The notes under the pieces were generated by a model. That model did not search any database. It had not been told where the DNA came from and saw only the letters and a program-made list of their open reading frames with translations. Positions 30,883-39,352 of a stretch of DNA of 64,000 nucleotides are shown in pieces (position 1 is the first letter of the stretch; each line of letters begins with the position of its first letter). The stretch is taken from NCBI GenBank assembly GCA_946402275.1, contig CAMIVY010000012.1, positions 1 through 64,000 on the forward strand, given 5' to 3'. Source of the stretch: an uncultured Prevotella sp. (lineage in GTDB: Bacteria; Bacteroidota; Bacteroidia; Bacteroidales; Bacteroidaceae). The position numbers and the translations under genes are program-made.

Positions 30883-31246
30883 TAATCTCATAAACCTTTG
30901 AAGCCGATACTTCCTGCATCATCTTCTTGTGATAGCATTTCTCTATCTGCTTCAATTCTATATTCACCTTGTCATACTCTTCAATCATGGCCACACATCC
31001 AGCTTCATCAGCAGGCTTGTTCTTAGCCATCTCGTGCACCTTGCGATAAATAGCGCGTTGCTTCTTGTGCATCTCGCGGAGCAAGGGGAAAACTTTGTCT
31101 GCTTCCTGTTGCGTCAGTTCGGCTTTCTTCTGGATATATCCCTCCATAGCCTCATTGAACTTCTCCGGCGAGAATTTCTTCTTATCCTGTGCCCCAGCCG
31201 CCATAACTGCAAGCAACAGAATCAGTGTCAGCAAGTATTTCTTCAT
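30812..31246 (-). CDS. Periplasmic helical protein of an ECF-sigma operon (Spy/CpxP-like)
   Basis: A 144-residue protein with signal peptide MKKYLLTLILLLAVMAAGA. The mature part is all-helical and highly charged (LTQQEADKVFPLLREMHKKQRAIYRKVHEM, KVYEIIKAEYKFHRHW), like the small Spy/CpxP-type proteins that sit behind ECF sigma genes in Bacteroidota and sense or chaperone misfolded envelope proteins. It is the last gene of the operon with the membrane regulator and sigma factor. Function inferred from composition and context only. Confidence 0.65.
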   Translation of the reverse strand: MKKYLLTLILLLAVMAAGAQDKKKFSPEKFNEAMEGYIQKKAELTQQEADKVFPLLREMHKKQRAIYRKVHEMAKNKPADEAGCVAMIEEYDKVNIELKQIEKCYHKKMMQEVSASKVYEIIKAEYKFHRHWMKGAQQPKDKRR

Positions 31247-31261
31247 CTCTTCACCCCCTTT

Positions 31262-31585
31262 TTAGTTATCTTCCAGACAGGCATAGATATCTATGTTGTC
31301 TATCATAGCATAGTCAGCCACTTCTTCGTAGTAGTTGCTTTCTGCCACCATATCGTCAGACGGTTCCTGATGATGCCAGTAGTATGAAACACCCATTAAT
31401 AAGGCAGCCACCGTGCAGGCAGCAGCATAGAACAAAGGACGCACCGTTGCAAAACGCGATTTCTTCTGCTCTTCAGGCAGTTGTTGCATCACTTGCTCAG
31501 CAAAATGTTCAAAATAACCCTCGGGCACGCGGAAAGCATTTCGCTGCCCAACGGTCTCTCTGAGGTATTTTTCTTCTTCTATCAT
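31262..31585 (-). CDS. Single-pass membrane protein, probable anti-sigma factor
   Basis: A 107-residue protein encoded directly after the ECF sigma gene (49-bp gap). The cytoplasmic N-terminus contains FRVPEGYFEHFAEQVMQQLPEE, a motif common in Bacteroidota membrane proteins beside sigma factors, followed by one membrane helix (about residues 49-68, PLFYAAACTVAALLMGVSYYW) and a short acidic external tail. It has no zinc-type anti-sigma motif (HxxxCxxC). Position and topology make anti-sigma the best guess. Confidence 0.65.
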   Translation of the reverse strand: MIEEEKYLRETVGQRNAFRVPEGYFEHFAEQVMQQLPEEQKKSRFATVRPLFYAAACTVAALLMGVSYYWHHQEPSDDMVAESNYYEEVADYAMIDNIDIYACLEDN

Positions 31586-31634
31586 CTTTGTTTTGTTTCT
31601 TTACGTTTCTTTGACGATTCTGTTTCATGAAAGT

Positions 31635-32180
31635 TTAATCATGTTGATGGAAAAAATCCGATATCTTCTTTACAGCAATATGATACGATGCCTTCAGCGA
31701 TCCTTCTGATGTTTGGAGAATCTCGCTAATCTCGCTATATCTCATCTCATCGAAATAGCGCATGTTAAACACCGTCCTTTGCACATCGGGCAGTTGCGCT
31801 ATAGCCTCCTGCAACAATGCCTCTGCCTGGTTTCCGCTGAAATACTCATCAGCCATCAGTGTGTTGCCCAGTCCTTCACTATCGTCTGTGCTCACTGCCG
31901 GAATCTTCTTCTTTCTCATGAAGTCAATACTCTCATTCAGAGCAATACGGTACAACCAAGTAGAAATTTTGGAGTCCTGATGGAAACTGTCCAACTTCGT
32001 CCATGCTTTCAGAAACACGTTCTGCAGCACATCATTGGCATCGTCATGAGTCAACACGATACGACGCACCTGCCAATACAGCTGCTCGCTATATTGCTTC
32101 ACCAGTTGTTCGAAGGCTTTCCGTCTAGTCTTCGGATCCATCAACAGGCTCGTCATCGTCTGCTCATCCTGTACCATCAC
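31635..32180 (-). CDS. ECF-type RNA polymerase sigma factor
   Basis: A 181-residue sigma-70 family protein. Region 2 at about residues 22-95 contains DDANDVLQNVFLKAWTKL and the melting region STWLYRIALNESIDFMRKKK; region 4 near 130-178 contains LPDVQRTVFNMRYFDEMRYSEISEILQTSEGSLKASYHIAVKKI, a clear -35-reading helix-turn-helix. No regulatory extension. Its start overlaps the L,D-transpeptidase stop by 4 bp, so a wall enzyme and the sigma factor are co-translated, which points to an envelope-stress regulon. Confidence 0.93.
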   Translation of the reverse strand: MMVQDEQTMTSLLMDPKTRRKAFEQLVKQYSEQLYWQVRRIVLTHDDANDVLQNVFLKAWTKLDSFHQDSKISTWLYRIALNESIDFMRKKKIPAVSTDDSEGLGNTLMADEYFSGNQAEALLQEAIAQLPDVQRTVFNMRYFDEMRYSEISEILQTSEGSLKASYHIAVKKISDFFHQHD

Positions 32181-33772
32181 TTCATATAGGAAATCAAGTT
32201 ACTCCACATCACCTTGTCATATCCATAAACATCAGGCCACGAGCGCATGATGCCGTTTTCATCCGTCCAGAGGGTGTAATATATAATATAAAGAGGTGTA
32301 GCATGTTTCACGGGCACATAGCCTGCCAACTTATGATGCCCCTCTTTCAAGTTGTCTTCCGCATGTTCCTGAAGATAGCTGATACCCTGTTCGGTAACTG
32401 GATTCAACCCCATCGAGATACGGATGCGGTCCAATAACCATTCGTCAGCATCGTCACCCAGCACATATTGGCACAGGTTAAAGGGTTTTGCCACACGCAC
32501 ACAACCGTGCGACATGCTGCGTTGTGAACGTTCAAAGGCTCCCGGGTTCGACGTGTCATGCAGAAAAACCTGGAAACTGTTCTTAAAACGGAAGATGATT
32601 CTTCCCAGCGAGTTGCCGGCACCCCCCTCTTGAGCCACCTTGTATTTTCCCGACAGAAGCATCTCCTTGCTCACCGTTGGCACAGGCAGCTCTTTGTTCG
32701 TTTTCCTGTCAAGAATATGATATCGGTTCCTGGCAAAATATGTCGTATCACCGGCGCGCTTTGCCACATCCGTCTCTATGATGCTCATGGGGATGACCCA
32801 TTGTGGGTTCACCTCCATCCATTCTATTTTGCTTGTCAACTGTGGTGTCTTTGTCTTTGCGTTCCCACACACCACCTTCATATCCAACAGCGAATCCAAA
32901 CTATACGCATACAAGTGGAATGCCGGAATGTTCACCACGATGCGCTTGCCTTCTTCGGGAATCGGGTTACGCAGTCGCCAGCGTCCACGCTCCATGTTAC
33001 ACAAAATGCGCTTCCTTTCCTCCCCCGTTGCCTTGCTCAGCATTTCCTTCATCTGCAGGTAGTATTTCCCCTTGGGTTGTACCTCGTTCAAGCAAACATC
33101 CACGCTGTCGTTTCTAATGATACGCAACAGGCTGGTGTAATAACTAGCCGTCACCTGCTCCATAGGAATGTCATACAACTGCCTGTATTTCAGCACATTT
33201 CCTGTAGCAGTATCTTCCTTCTCTATGTCCTGCTGGTTCAGCATCTTATAAGGATTGGTAAATCCGAAACGCTGTCCTGCCGCATAGCTGGTGAAGGCCT
33301 TCGTCAGATTATATTCCAATCGGGCAGCCACCACATTCAAACTGTTCTTTTCGTCAAAATCCAGGGTGCGCAAGCGTTTCATGTCCCGTTCTATCTCATC
33401 GACATAGAACGAGCGCTCTGTCATCCCCAGCTCACCTACCGTATGGAGCCACTTCACCAGCGTGTCAGCCTTGCTGTCCACACCGGTCCTGTCTATCCAC
33501 AGTAAGGCGTTCTGCGCCTTATAATACTTTCGAATGGTATTGGAAACCGTTGTTTTTGCAGAATCGGCAATTGCCCGTTGGCGTAGCTGTTGGTGGATTA
33601 CGTCCAAATCAAAAACAAAATCGGGCGTCTTCATATCAGAAAACGCCTCCATTGTAATGTCTTGATGAGTTGATTTCGTACCCTGACATCCTGTAAGCAG
33701 CAAGCCTGCCAAGAGGACGATTAGTGCAACGATACCTTTCTCACTACCTTTCCTATTTTCAGTATGTAGCAC
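32177..33772 (-). CDS. L,D-transpeptidase (YcbB/LdtD-like), lipoprotein
   Basis: A 531-residue protein with a lipobox LLAGLLLTGC near residue 29. An N-terminal scaffold (residues 60-260) precedes the YkuD catalytic domain, with HDTSNPGAFERSQRSMSHGCVRV: the SHGCVR motif supplies the active-site cysteine and histidine. YcbB-type enzymes make 3-3 cross-links in peptidoglycan and bypass penicillin-binding proteins. The ATG at 33772 lies inside the 3' end of the preceding small secreted-protein gene (52-bp overlap). The 4-bp overlap with the ECF sigma gene suggests a shared stress response. Confidence 0.92.
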   Translation of the reverse strand: MLHTENRKGSEKGIVALIVLLAGLLLTGCQGTKSTHQDITMEAFSDMKTPDFVFDLDVIHQQLRQRAIADSAKTTVSNTIRKYYKAQNALLWIDRTGVDSKADTLVKWLHTVGELGMTERSFYVDEIERDMKRLRTLDFDEKNSLNVVAARLEYNLTKAFTSYAAGQRFGFTNPYKMLNQQDIEKEDTATGNVLKYRQLYDIPMEQVTASYYTSLLRIIRNDSVDVCLNEVQPKGKYYLQMKEMLSKATGEERKRILCNMERGRWRLRNPIPEEGKRIVVNIPAFHLYAYSLDSLLDMKVVCGNAKTKTPQLTSKIEWMEVNPQWVIPMSIIETDVAKRAGDTTYFARNRYHILDRKTNKELPVPTVSKEMLLSGKYKVAQEGGAGNSLGRIIFRFKNSFQVFLHDTSNPGAFERSQRSMSHGCVRVAKPFNLCQYVLGDDADEWLLDRIRISMGLNPVTEQGISYLQEHAEDNLKEGHHKLAGYVPVKHATPLYIIYYTLWTDENGIMRSWPDVYGYDKVMWSNLISYMK

Positions 33773-34035
33773 CCTTTTGGAACATTTATTTCAATGCGCT
33801 GAACGGGCGACTCTATCTTCACCGCCATCACCTTTTTACCTGTCAGCGATATCACTTCCAGCGTCTCTCCTTGGGCTCCGCTGACTGTCACACTCTGACC
33901 ACTGATACTGATGGAGATTTCCTCGTCAATAGCCTGCTGCTCTATGGCAAAATCAGCCATCTCCGAAGCCCTGAGCATCGAAGCTGGAATCATCAGCATT
34001 GCCATTGAAAAAGCATAGACAATTAATCGTTTCAT
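33721..34035 (-). CDS. Small secreted protein with sorting-type C-terminal domain
   Basis: A 104-residue protein from the ATG at 34035 (34038 and 34044 are alternatives). The signal peptide MKRLIVYAFSMAMLMIPASM is followed by about 75 residues that look almost entirely like a secretion-system C-terminal domain: SVTVSGAQGETLEVISLTGKKVMAVKIES...INVPKGCYILKIGKVVRKVSLH. A sorting domain with almost no cargo is unusual. Its end overlaps the L,D-transpeptidase start by 52 bp in another frame. The function is unknown. Confidence 0.7.
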   Translation of the reverse strand: MKRLIVYAFSMAMLMIPASMLRASEMADFAIEQQAIDEEISISISGQSVTVSGAQGETLEVISLTGKKVMAVKIESPVQRIEINVPKGCYILKIGKVVRKVSLH

Positions 34036-34116
34036 CATACGCATACACATATATCCGAATGCAAAATTACGGAAAAAGTTAATAACTTCCAAATTTTTTA
34101 GGTGAAAAATGCACCT

Positions 34117-35031
34117 TTACACGTCAAAAACGCCCGATTCGTATGTCAGGACGCTATTTGGAAACACTTCCTGTGCCTCGTTCAGCAGCACATTCTCGTC
34201 CTCATAGCGTTGTGAATAATGCCCTAACAGGAGTTGTTTCACCCCAGCCTCACGAGCCACCGTTGCCGCATCACGAGCCGTTGAGTGATAGTATTTCTCT
34301 GCCAGCAGTCTGTTGTCCTCGCCGTAGGTACTCTCATGATAGAGCGTGGTCACCCCCTTCAGCCGCTCATGCAGTGTGGGGATATACATCGTATCGCTAC
34401 AATAGGCATAGGCTCGTGGCTCCTCAGCAGGCATCGTCAGCTTGCTGTTAGGCACCACCTCACCCTCTTCCGTTGTCCAGTCGGCACCCGCCTTGATATT
34501 GTTATACTGGCTCACCGGAACCTTGTAGAAGTCTGTCATATCGCGCCGGATATGTGCCATCGTGGGTTTTTCACGGAACAAGTAACCACAACACTTCACC
34601 CGATGTTCTAGCGGAATGGTCTCTACCGTCAGCGAGCGGTCTTCGTAAATCACCTGCTGAAGCGTGGTGTCAACAGCTCGGAAATCCACCTCATAGTCGA
34701 AGTCGTGACAGAACACAGTCATCTGCTGCCGCATGATGTCAGCCAGTTCTCCAGGGGCATAAATCGTCAGCCGCGCCGTTCTTCCCAGCAGTCCGAAGGT
34801 ACTCAGCATGCCCATCAGTCCGAAGCAGTGGTCACCATGCAGATGCGAAATAAACACCGCACTAATCTTCGTAAACCTCAGCCGCGAACGTCTCAGCTGT
34901 ATCTGGGTACCCTCGCCACAGTCCATCAGGAACAACTTGCCCCTTACCTCGACCACCTGTGCCGAGGGAAAGTGCTTCAGCGTGGGGAGCGCGCTGCCAC
35001 ATCCCAGTACATGAACTCTGAACGGCTCCAC
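34117..35031 (-). CDS. rnz: Ribonuclease Z (tRNA 3' processing)
   Basis: A 304-residue enzyme that cuts the 3' trailer from tRNA precursors. I place the start at a GTG (35029-35031) because an AAGGAG site lies 5 nt before it and the protein then begins VEPFRVHVLGCGSALPT, as the family does; the frame to 35148 only adds antisense of the lipoprotein gene. Metal site SHLHGDHCFGL, LMDCGEGTQIQLRRSRL, and the C-terminal YHESTYGEDN, ARDAATVAREAGVKQLLLGHYSQRY are all present. CCA is not encoded in the window's tRNA-Ser gene, so this enzyme should process it. Confidence 0.94.
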   Translation of the reverse strand: MEPFRVHVLGCGSALPTLKHFPSAQVVEVRGKLFLMDCGEGTQIQLRRSRLRFTKISAVFISHLHGDHCFGLMGMLSTFGLLGRTARLTIYAPGELADIMRQQMTVFCHDFDYEVDFRAVDTTLQQVIYEDRSLTVETIPLEHRVKCCGYLFREKPTMAHIRRDMTDFYKVPVSQYNNIKAGADWTTEEGEVVPNSKLTMPAEEPRAYAYCSDTMYIPTLHERLKGVTTLYHESTYGEDNRLLAEKYYHSTARDAATVAREAGVKQLLLGHYSQRYEDENVLLNEAQEVFPNSVLTYESGVFDV

Positions 35032-35047
35032 TCCTACTCCTTTTTTA

Positions 35048-35710
35048 TTATATCTGGAAATCGTCAATAGACGAGTCCTCCAGTTTAACATCCTTTCCGT
35101 ATTCCTCCTTAGGTTTCGGTCTGCTATACTCCAGCGTCTCGTCGCCATCCTTCAGCATCAGCGAGTCAGGCCCCAGCTTAACGATGTCATACAACAGGGT
35201 TTCATCCTCGCCGCTCCCCGTCTCACGCGTCATAATCAGCTCCAGCCGACCACGAACAAGTCGCCACGTCTTATAAACAATGTCGGAATGCGATATGCTC
35301 TCGGCAATACCACCCTCCTTGATACGTATTCCCACCTCGTCACTGCCGTCCAGCGGATTGGGCATCACCCAGTTGCCCAGCAGCGTTGCCTGGTTGATTA
35401 CCAGCACCGCCGCCGTTTTGTCCTGCGTAGGTACTACCGCCATGCGGTCACCCACCTGCAGTCCACCCTTCACCATATCCTTGTCCTGTGCATCCGACAA
35501 GTCTATCGACAGCGTGTCGCCCGTGTCAGTCAACAACTGCAATGTATTCATTGCCGTCCCTTCACCACATACACCATAAACCGTCGGGTCTGCATTGGCT
35601 ATATCTGCCGAGTCTCCATCGTCAAAAGGAGCCTGGTTGGTCTTCACTCCGCAACTGGCCATCATCCAGATAGCCGTCAGCACTATCACTATAACACTAC
35701 TTTTCTTCAT
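35048..35710 (-). CDS. Lipoprotein with lipocalin-like C-terminal half
   Basis: A 220-residue protein from the ATG at 35710. Lipobox TAIWMMASC. The first half (residues 30-110) forms beta strands around TLQLLTDTGDTLSIDLSDA; the second half, LLGNWVMPNPLDGSDEVGIRIKEGG and later WRLVRGRLELIMTRE, resembles the lipocalin-like domains common in Bacteroidota lipoproteins. No function can be assigned. It starts inside the 3' end of mazG (14-bp overlap) and ends 16 bp before rnz, so the three form one leftward operon. Confidence 0.7.
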   Translation of the reverse strand: MKKSSVIVIVLTAIWMMASCGVKTNQAPFDDGDSADIANADPTVYGVCGEGTAMNTLQLLTDTGDTLSIDLSDAQDKDMVKGGLQVGDRMAVVPTQDKTAAVLVINQATLLGNWVMPNPLDGSDEVGIRIKEGGIAESISHSDIVYKTWRLVRGRLELIMTRETGSGEDETLLYDIVKLGPDSLMLKDGDETLEYSRPKPKEEYGKDVKLEDSSIDDFQI

Positions 35711-36485
35711 TCTTTGACTCATTCCATAATTTGTCCATTTCCTCCAGCGTCATTTCCGTCATCGGCTTGCCCATCTCACGGCTTCGCTGTTCTATGTAGT
35801 TAAACCGACGTATAAACTTCTGGTTTGTCATCTCCAGCGCATTGTCCGGATTCAGCTTATACAGCCTTGCCGCATTGATTACCGAGAAGATGAAATCGCC
35901 CAACTCCTGCTCCGAAGCCTGTCGGTCATCTTTCTTCAGCTCAGCCTCCAGTTCATCCAGTTCCTCGCGCACCTTGTCCCATACGTCCTCGCGCTGTTCC
36001 CAGTCGAAGCCCACATGACGAGCCTTGTCCTGAATGCGATAAGCCTTAATCATCGAAGGCAATGCAGCCGGCACGCCACTTAGCACCGTTTTGTTGCCAT
36101 CCTTCTCACGCTGTTTTATCTGTTCCCAGTTGTCCAGCACCTGTTCAACGCTCTCTGCCTTTTGCTCGCCATACACATGAGGATGACGGAATATCAGTTT
36201 GTCACTCAGAAAGTTACAAACATCTGCTATATCAAATTGCTCCTTCTCTTCGCCTATCTTAGCATAGAAAGCCACATGCAGCAACACGTCGCCCAACTCC
36301 TTCATCACCTCGTGATCGTCACCTTTTATCAGGGCGTCACACAACTCGTAAGTCTCCTCTATCGTGTTGGGTCTCAGGCTCTCGTTCGTCTGTTTTCTGT
36401 CCCACGGACATTTCTCCCGCAGCTCATCCAGAATATCCAGCACGCGTCCGAACGCCGCCATCTTATCTTCTCTTGTATGTTTCAT
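35697..36485 (-). CDS. mazG: Nucleoside triphosphate pyrophosphohydrolase MazG
   Basis: A 262-residue protein from the ATG at 36485, the usual length for the two-domain MazG. Both all-alpha domains are visible: LREKCPWDRKQTNESLRPNTIEETYELCDAL...VMKELGDVLLHVAFYAKI in the first and REELDELEAELKK...SEQELGDFIFSVINAARLY in the second, with the EExxE and ExxD metal ligands. MazG hydrolyses (d)NTPs to monophosphates and cleans the nucleotide pool or lowers (p)ppGpp. The ATG lies only 4 nt after a TACCTTTG -7 box, the tightest case in the window. Confidence 0.95.
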   Translation of the reverse strand: MKHTREDKMAAFGRVLDILDELREKCPWDRKQTNESLRPNTIEETYELCDALIKGDDHEVMKELGDVLLHVAFYAKIGEEKEQFDIADVCNFLSDKLIFRHPHVYGEQKAESVEQVLDNWEQIKQREKDGNKTVLSGVPAALPSMIKAYRIQDKARHVGFDWEQREDVWDKVREELDELEAELKKDDRQASEQELGDFIFSVINAARLYKLNPDNALEMTNQKFIRRFNYIEQRSREMGKPMTEMTLEEMDKLWNESKNEEK

Positions 36486-36489
36486 GCTG

Positions 36490-36497
36490 CAAAGGTA
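36490..36497 (-). promoter_or_regulatory. -7 promoter box of mazG, 4 nt before the start codon
   Basis: TACCTTTG on the minus strand is followed by CAGC and the mazG ATG. With the usual start point 3-8 nt after this box, transcription would begin at or next to the A of the ATG, giving a leaderless mRNA. An in-frame upstream ATG exists but would lie before the promoter. Confidence 0.65.
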
Positions 36498-36548
36498 CAT
36501 ATTTTTTAATGACACGGCAAAGAATTTCTCAAAAGAATTCAAGAAAAG

Positions 36549-36580
36549 TTTGGCAGTTTCGGAAATAATACCTACCTTTG
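36549..36580 (+). promoter_or_regulatory. Promoter of tRNA-Ser
   Basis: TTTG (36549-36552), exactly 20 bp, TACCTTTG (36573-36580), a full consensus match. The precursor would carry about 80 nt before the mature tRNA, including a small GCTCG/CGAGC hairpin at about 36633-36648. Confidence 0.8.
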
Positions 36581-36666
36581 CATTCGATTTTCAAGAGGAA
36601 GGTTAATTTCATTTACCTTTCTCCCGCTCGACCAAACGAGCAAGCTCGTATGGTTCTTGCTTAATT

Positions 36667-36754
36667 GGAAGGTTGGCAGAGTGATCGATCGCGCTGGACT
36701 CGAAATCCGGTATACCCCTTTCGGGTATCGGGGGTTTGAATCCCTCACCTTCCG
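36667..36754 (+). tRNA. tRNA-Ser (anticodon CGA)
   Basis: An 88-nt cloverleaf. Acceptor arms GGAAGGT (36667-36673) and ACCTTCC (36747-36753) pair fully, with discriminator G36754. The anticodon stem CTGGA/TCCGG holds the loop CTCGAAA with anticodon CGA at 36701-36703, which reads UCG codons. A long variable arm ATACCC...GGGTAT marks a class II tRNA, and the T loop GGTTTGAATCC is standard. The CCA end is not encoded, so it must be added after processing. A terminator follows at 36792. Confidence 0.95.
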
Positions 36755-36791
36755 CAAAGAAAGGGAGTATGTGCTCCGCTGTTTAAAAAAT

Positions 36792-36815
36792 GGGAACCTC
36801 ACGGATTCCCTTTTT
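36792..36815 (+). terminator. Rho-independent terminator after tRNA-Ser
   Basis: GGGAACC and GGATTCCC pair (one bulged A) around TCAC, followed by five Ts (36811-36815). It ends the tRNA transcript just 13 bp before the EptA-like gene, which therefore needs its own promoter or read-through. Confidence 0.7.
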
Positions 36816-36827
36816 CCATAAGCGTCA

Positions 36828-38432
36828 ATGTTTAATATGAAGAAAATTATCCAACTACTGACCACCTGCAGGGAGCAACTCCGGCGCCCGCGTTCTCTGT
36901 TCGCTTTCTCGTGCATTGTCAGCCTAGCCACCCTGTTGCTTTATAACCTGCCCTTCTTTCACTATGTGGCTACGCATACCAACGAAGACACCCTGAGACA
37001 CATCTTCCTGTTGACATCCCTTGTCGTCCTCATGCTGGTGGTCAATTTCCTGATGACCTACCTCACCCTCTTCCTTTTGCGTGTCGTAGGACGCATCCTG
37101 TTAGCCGTCCTTGCCGTCATCAACGCCACCGCCGTCTATTTCATCTATACCTATAGCGTGATCATCGACGCCACCACCATCGAGAATGTCTTCAACACCC
37201 GCTATTCCGAGGCCTCCGGCTTCTTCAGCGGACCTTTGTGGATTACCATTCTCGCCATCGGCGTACTACCCGCCCTCTATTGCCTTTTCCGTCCTGTCAT
37301 CTATAGCACGGTACGCAGATTCACAGTCTTTAGCGTCACCTCACTCATCCTCATCGTCCTCGTCTCCCTGGCGAATATCAACCAGACCCTTTTCATCAGT
37401 CAGCACGACACCGAGCTGGGCGCTCTGCTCCAGCCCTGGTCCTACCTGGTGAACACCTGTCGCATCGCCAGCCTCAATCATGACGAGCAAGCTGAGGAAA
37501 TCAAGCTCCCCGACGGGCGCATCACCGACAACAGGAAAGCCGTTGTCGTCCTCGTCATCGGCGAGTCAGCCCGCAAAGCCAATTTCCAGCTCTACGGCTA
37601 TCAGCGCAACACCAATCCCCTGTTGTCCCGACAAAAAGACCTGAAGGTGTTCCACGCCAACGCTTGTGCCACCTATACCACAGCAGGCACCAAAGCCATC
37701 CTCGAACCCAAGGCCACCGACGAGCTCTATGAGTTGCTCCCCAACTACGCCTTCCGCACAGGCGTTGATGTGTCGTGGCGCACCTCCAACTGGGGCGAGC
37801 CACCCATCCATATCTCCGAATATGTCACCGATGACGAGCTATCCACCCGCTATCCCGATGCCGACAGCCGTTACGACGGCATCCTCTTTGCCGGACTCCG
37901 CCAGCGCATCCTGTCCAGCACCAGTCGTAAGGTGCTCATCATCCTCCATACCAGCACCAGTCACGGACCCAACTATTCCGTCAAATACCCTGAGCAGTTC
38001 CAAGTCTTCAAGCCCGTAGCCAAGAGTGTCGAGGAAGGTCAGAAGAACCTCCCCATGCTCGTCAATGCCTACGACAACACCATCCTCTACACCGATTACC
38101 TGCTGAGCAACCTCATCGACACCCTCCGCTCCATGAGCGATTGGCGCAGCGCCCTCCTCTTCGTTTCCGATCATGGCGAATCCCTGGGCGAAAACAACAT
38201 CTTCATGCACGGACTCCCCATGAAGCTTGCCCCGAAGGTGCAGTACGAGATACCCTTCCTGGTATGGACCTCCCCAGGCTTCCGCAACTACAAGCGCACG
38301 TCACGCCAGTCTGAGCCTTCCGACGACACGCTGCCCGCCGTCCTCGACCAGCATTACGTCTTCCATTCCGTGCTCAACCTGCTGTCCGTCGAGTCTCCCG
38401 CCTACGACAAGACACACGACATCTTTAAATAA
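36828..38432 (+). CDS. Phosphoethanolamine transferase of the EptA/PmrC sulfatase-like family
   Basis: A 534-residue inner-membrane enzyme (ATG at 36837 also possible). Residues 20-185 contain five membrane helices. The periplasmic alkaline-phosphatase-like domain shows VLVIGESARKANFQLYGY with the metal-ligand Glu245, HANACATYTTAGTKA where a threonine (284 or 285) should be the nucleophile, and the late metal site FVSDHGESLGEN. The usual CGTATAVSxPC context of the nucleophile is altered. Enzymes of this group add phosphoethanolamine to lipid A or other glycans and can lower sensitivity to cationic peptides. The gene is clearly richer in C-ending codons than its neighbours. Confidence 0.88.
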   Translation: MFNMKKIIQLLTTCREQLRRPRSLFAFSCIVSLATLLLYNLPFFHYVATHTNEDTLRHIFLLTSLVVLMLVVNFLMTYLTLFLLRVVGRILLAVLAVINATAVYFIYTYSVIIDATTIENVFNTRYSEASGFFSGPLWITILAIGVLPALYCLFRPVIYSTVRRFTVFSVTSLILIVLVSLANINQTLFISQHDTELGALLQPWSYLVNTCRIASLNHDEQAEEIKLPDGRITDNRKAVVVLVIGESARKANFQLYGYQRNTNPLLSRQKDLKVFHANACATYTTAGTKAILEPKATDELYELLPNYAFRTGVDVSWRTSNWGEPPIHISEYVTDDELSTRYPDADSRYDGILFAGLRQRILSSTSRKVLIILHTSTSHGPNYSVKYPEQFQVFKPVAKSVEEGQKNLPMLVNAYDNTILYTDYLLSNLIDTLRSMSDWRSALLFVSDHGESLGENNIFMHGLPMKLAPKVQYEIPFLVWTSPGFRNYKRTSRQSEPSDDTLPAVLDQHYVFHSVLNLLSVESPAYDKTHDIFK

Positions 38433-38440
38433 TATAAGGC

Positions 38441-39352
38441 ATGAACAAAGAGCAGCTAATACAGAAATACCAGCGATTCAACCAATAGCAACGGTCGGAG
38501 CCGCATTATGTCAACCGCCACGCTGACACCGTACAGCGATGCCACAACTGCGGAACCGAGTTTTCCGACAACTACTGTCCGCGCTGTGGACAGCGTGCTG
38601 AGGTGGGACGTGTGGGATGGAGCTCCATCAAAGAAAATATAGCACTCCTTTGGGGCATGGACTCCCGTTCCTTTGTCTATACGCTCTTTCAGCTGCTGAC
38701 GCGTCCCGGCTATCTCGTGCGCGACTACATCAGCGGTCGCCGCCAGGTGTCGTTCCCACCCGTGAAGATGCTGGTCATCGTGAGCCTTTTCACCTTCATC
38801 GTTGAGTCGGCGTTTCATCTGGATAACGAAATCCTGACCCTAAAAACAAATATCCCAGAGATAGACAAAATTATAAAGTGGTTTAACGACAACAAGAGCT
38901 GGGGCACCCTGTTTTTCCAAGCCTTCTATATCCTGCCCACATGGGTGGTGTTCCGCTTCGCCCCGCGATATCCCCGTCACACGCTGCCCGAAGGCTTCTT
39001 CGTGCAAGTCTTTCTGAGCACCCTGAGCCTCCTGCTGACGTTTATCGACTACTTGGGCTTATCTGTATTCGAAAATATCATTTCAACCTTCTTCTTCCTC
39101 ATAGCCTACCGTCAACTCTTCGGCTACAGCTGGTGGGGGACGCTGTGGCGCTGTTTCGCCACCGCCCTCTCTGCCCTCCTGATGATGACAATTCTCTTAA
39201 TCGTAGCCTTCTATATCCTTGAGCATGATAATTTTATTTATGAATTAGCGACATATCTGGAGTTTCTCGGAGCATTCATCGCATCACTGGCCCTCATCCT
39301 CACTGTCTCCTATCGCATCTCGCTGTCTAAAAGCAAAAAGACAGCCGATTAG
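38441..39352 (+). pseudogene. DUF3667 membrane protein gene interrupted by an in-frame amber codon
   Basis: One reading frame of 304 codons runs from the ATG at 38441 to the stop at 39352 but has TAG at codon 16 (38486-38488). Before it: MNKEQLIQKYQRFNQ; after it: a zinc ribbon CHNCG...YCPRCGQ, then the DUF3667 membrane domain with LLTRPGYLVRDYISGRRQVSFPPVKMLVI and about five helices. The domain is otherwise intact, so the change is recent, a sequencing error, or read through. TGG (Trp) to TAG is the simplest origin. The next in-frame ATG (38603) would lose the zinc ribbon. It follows the EptA-like gene by 8 bp. Confidence 0.8.

Noticed and set aside
38486..38488. Amber codon read through by the nearby tRNA-Ser
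   Set aside because: That tRNA has anticodon CGA, not CUA, and the position most likely held Trp or Gln.
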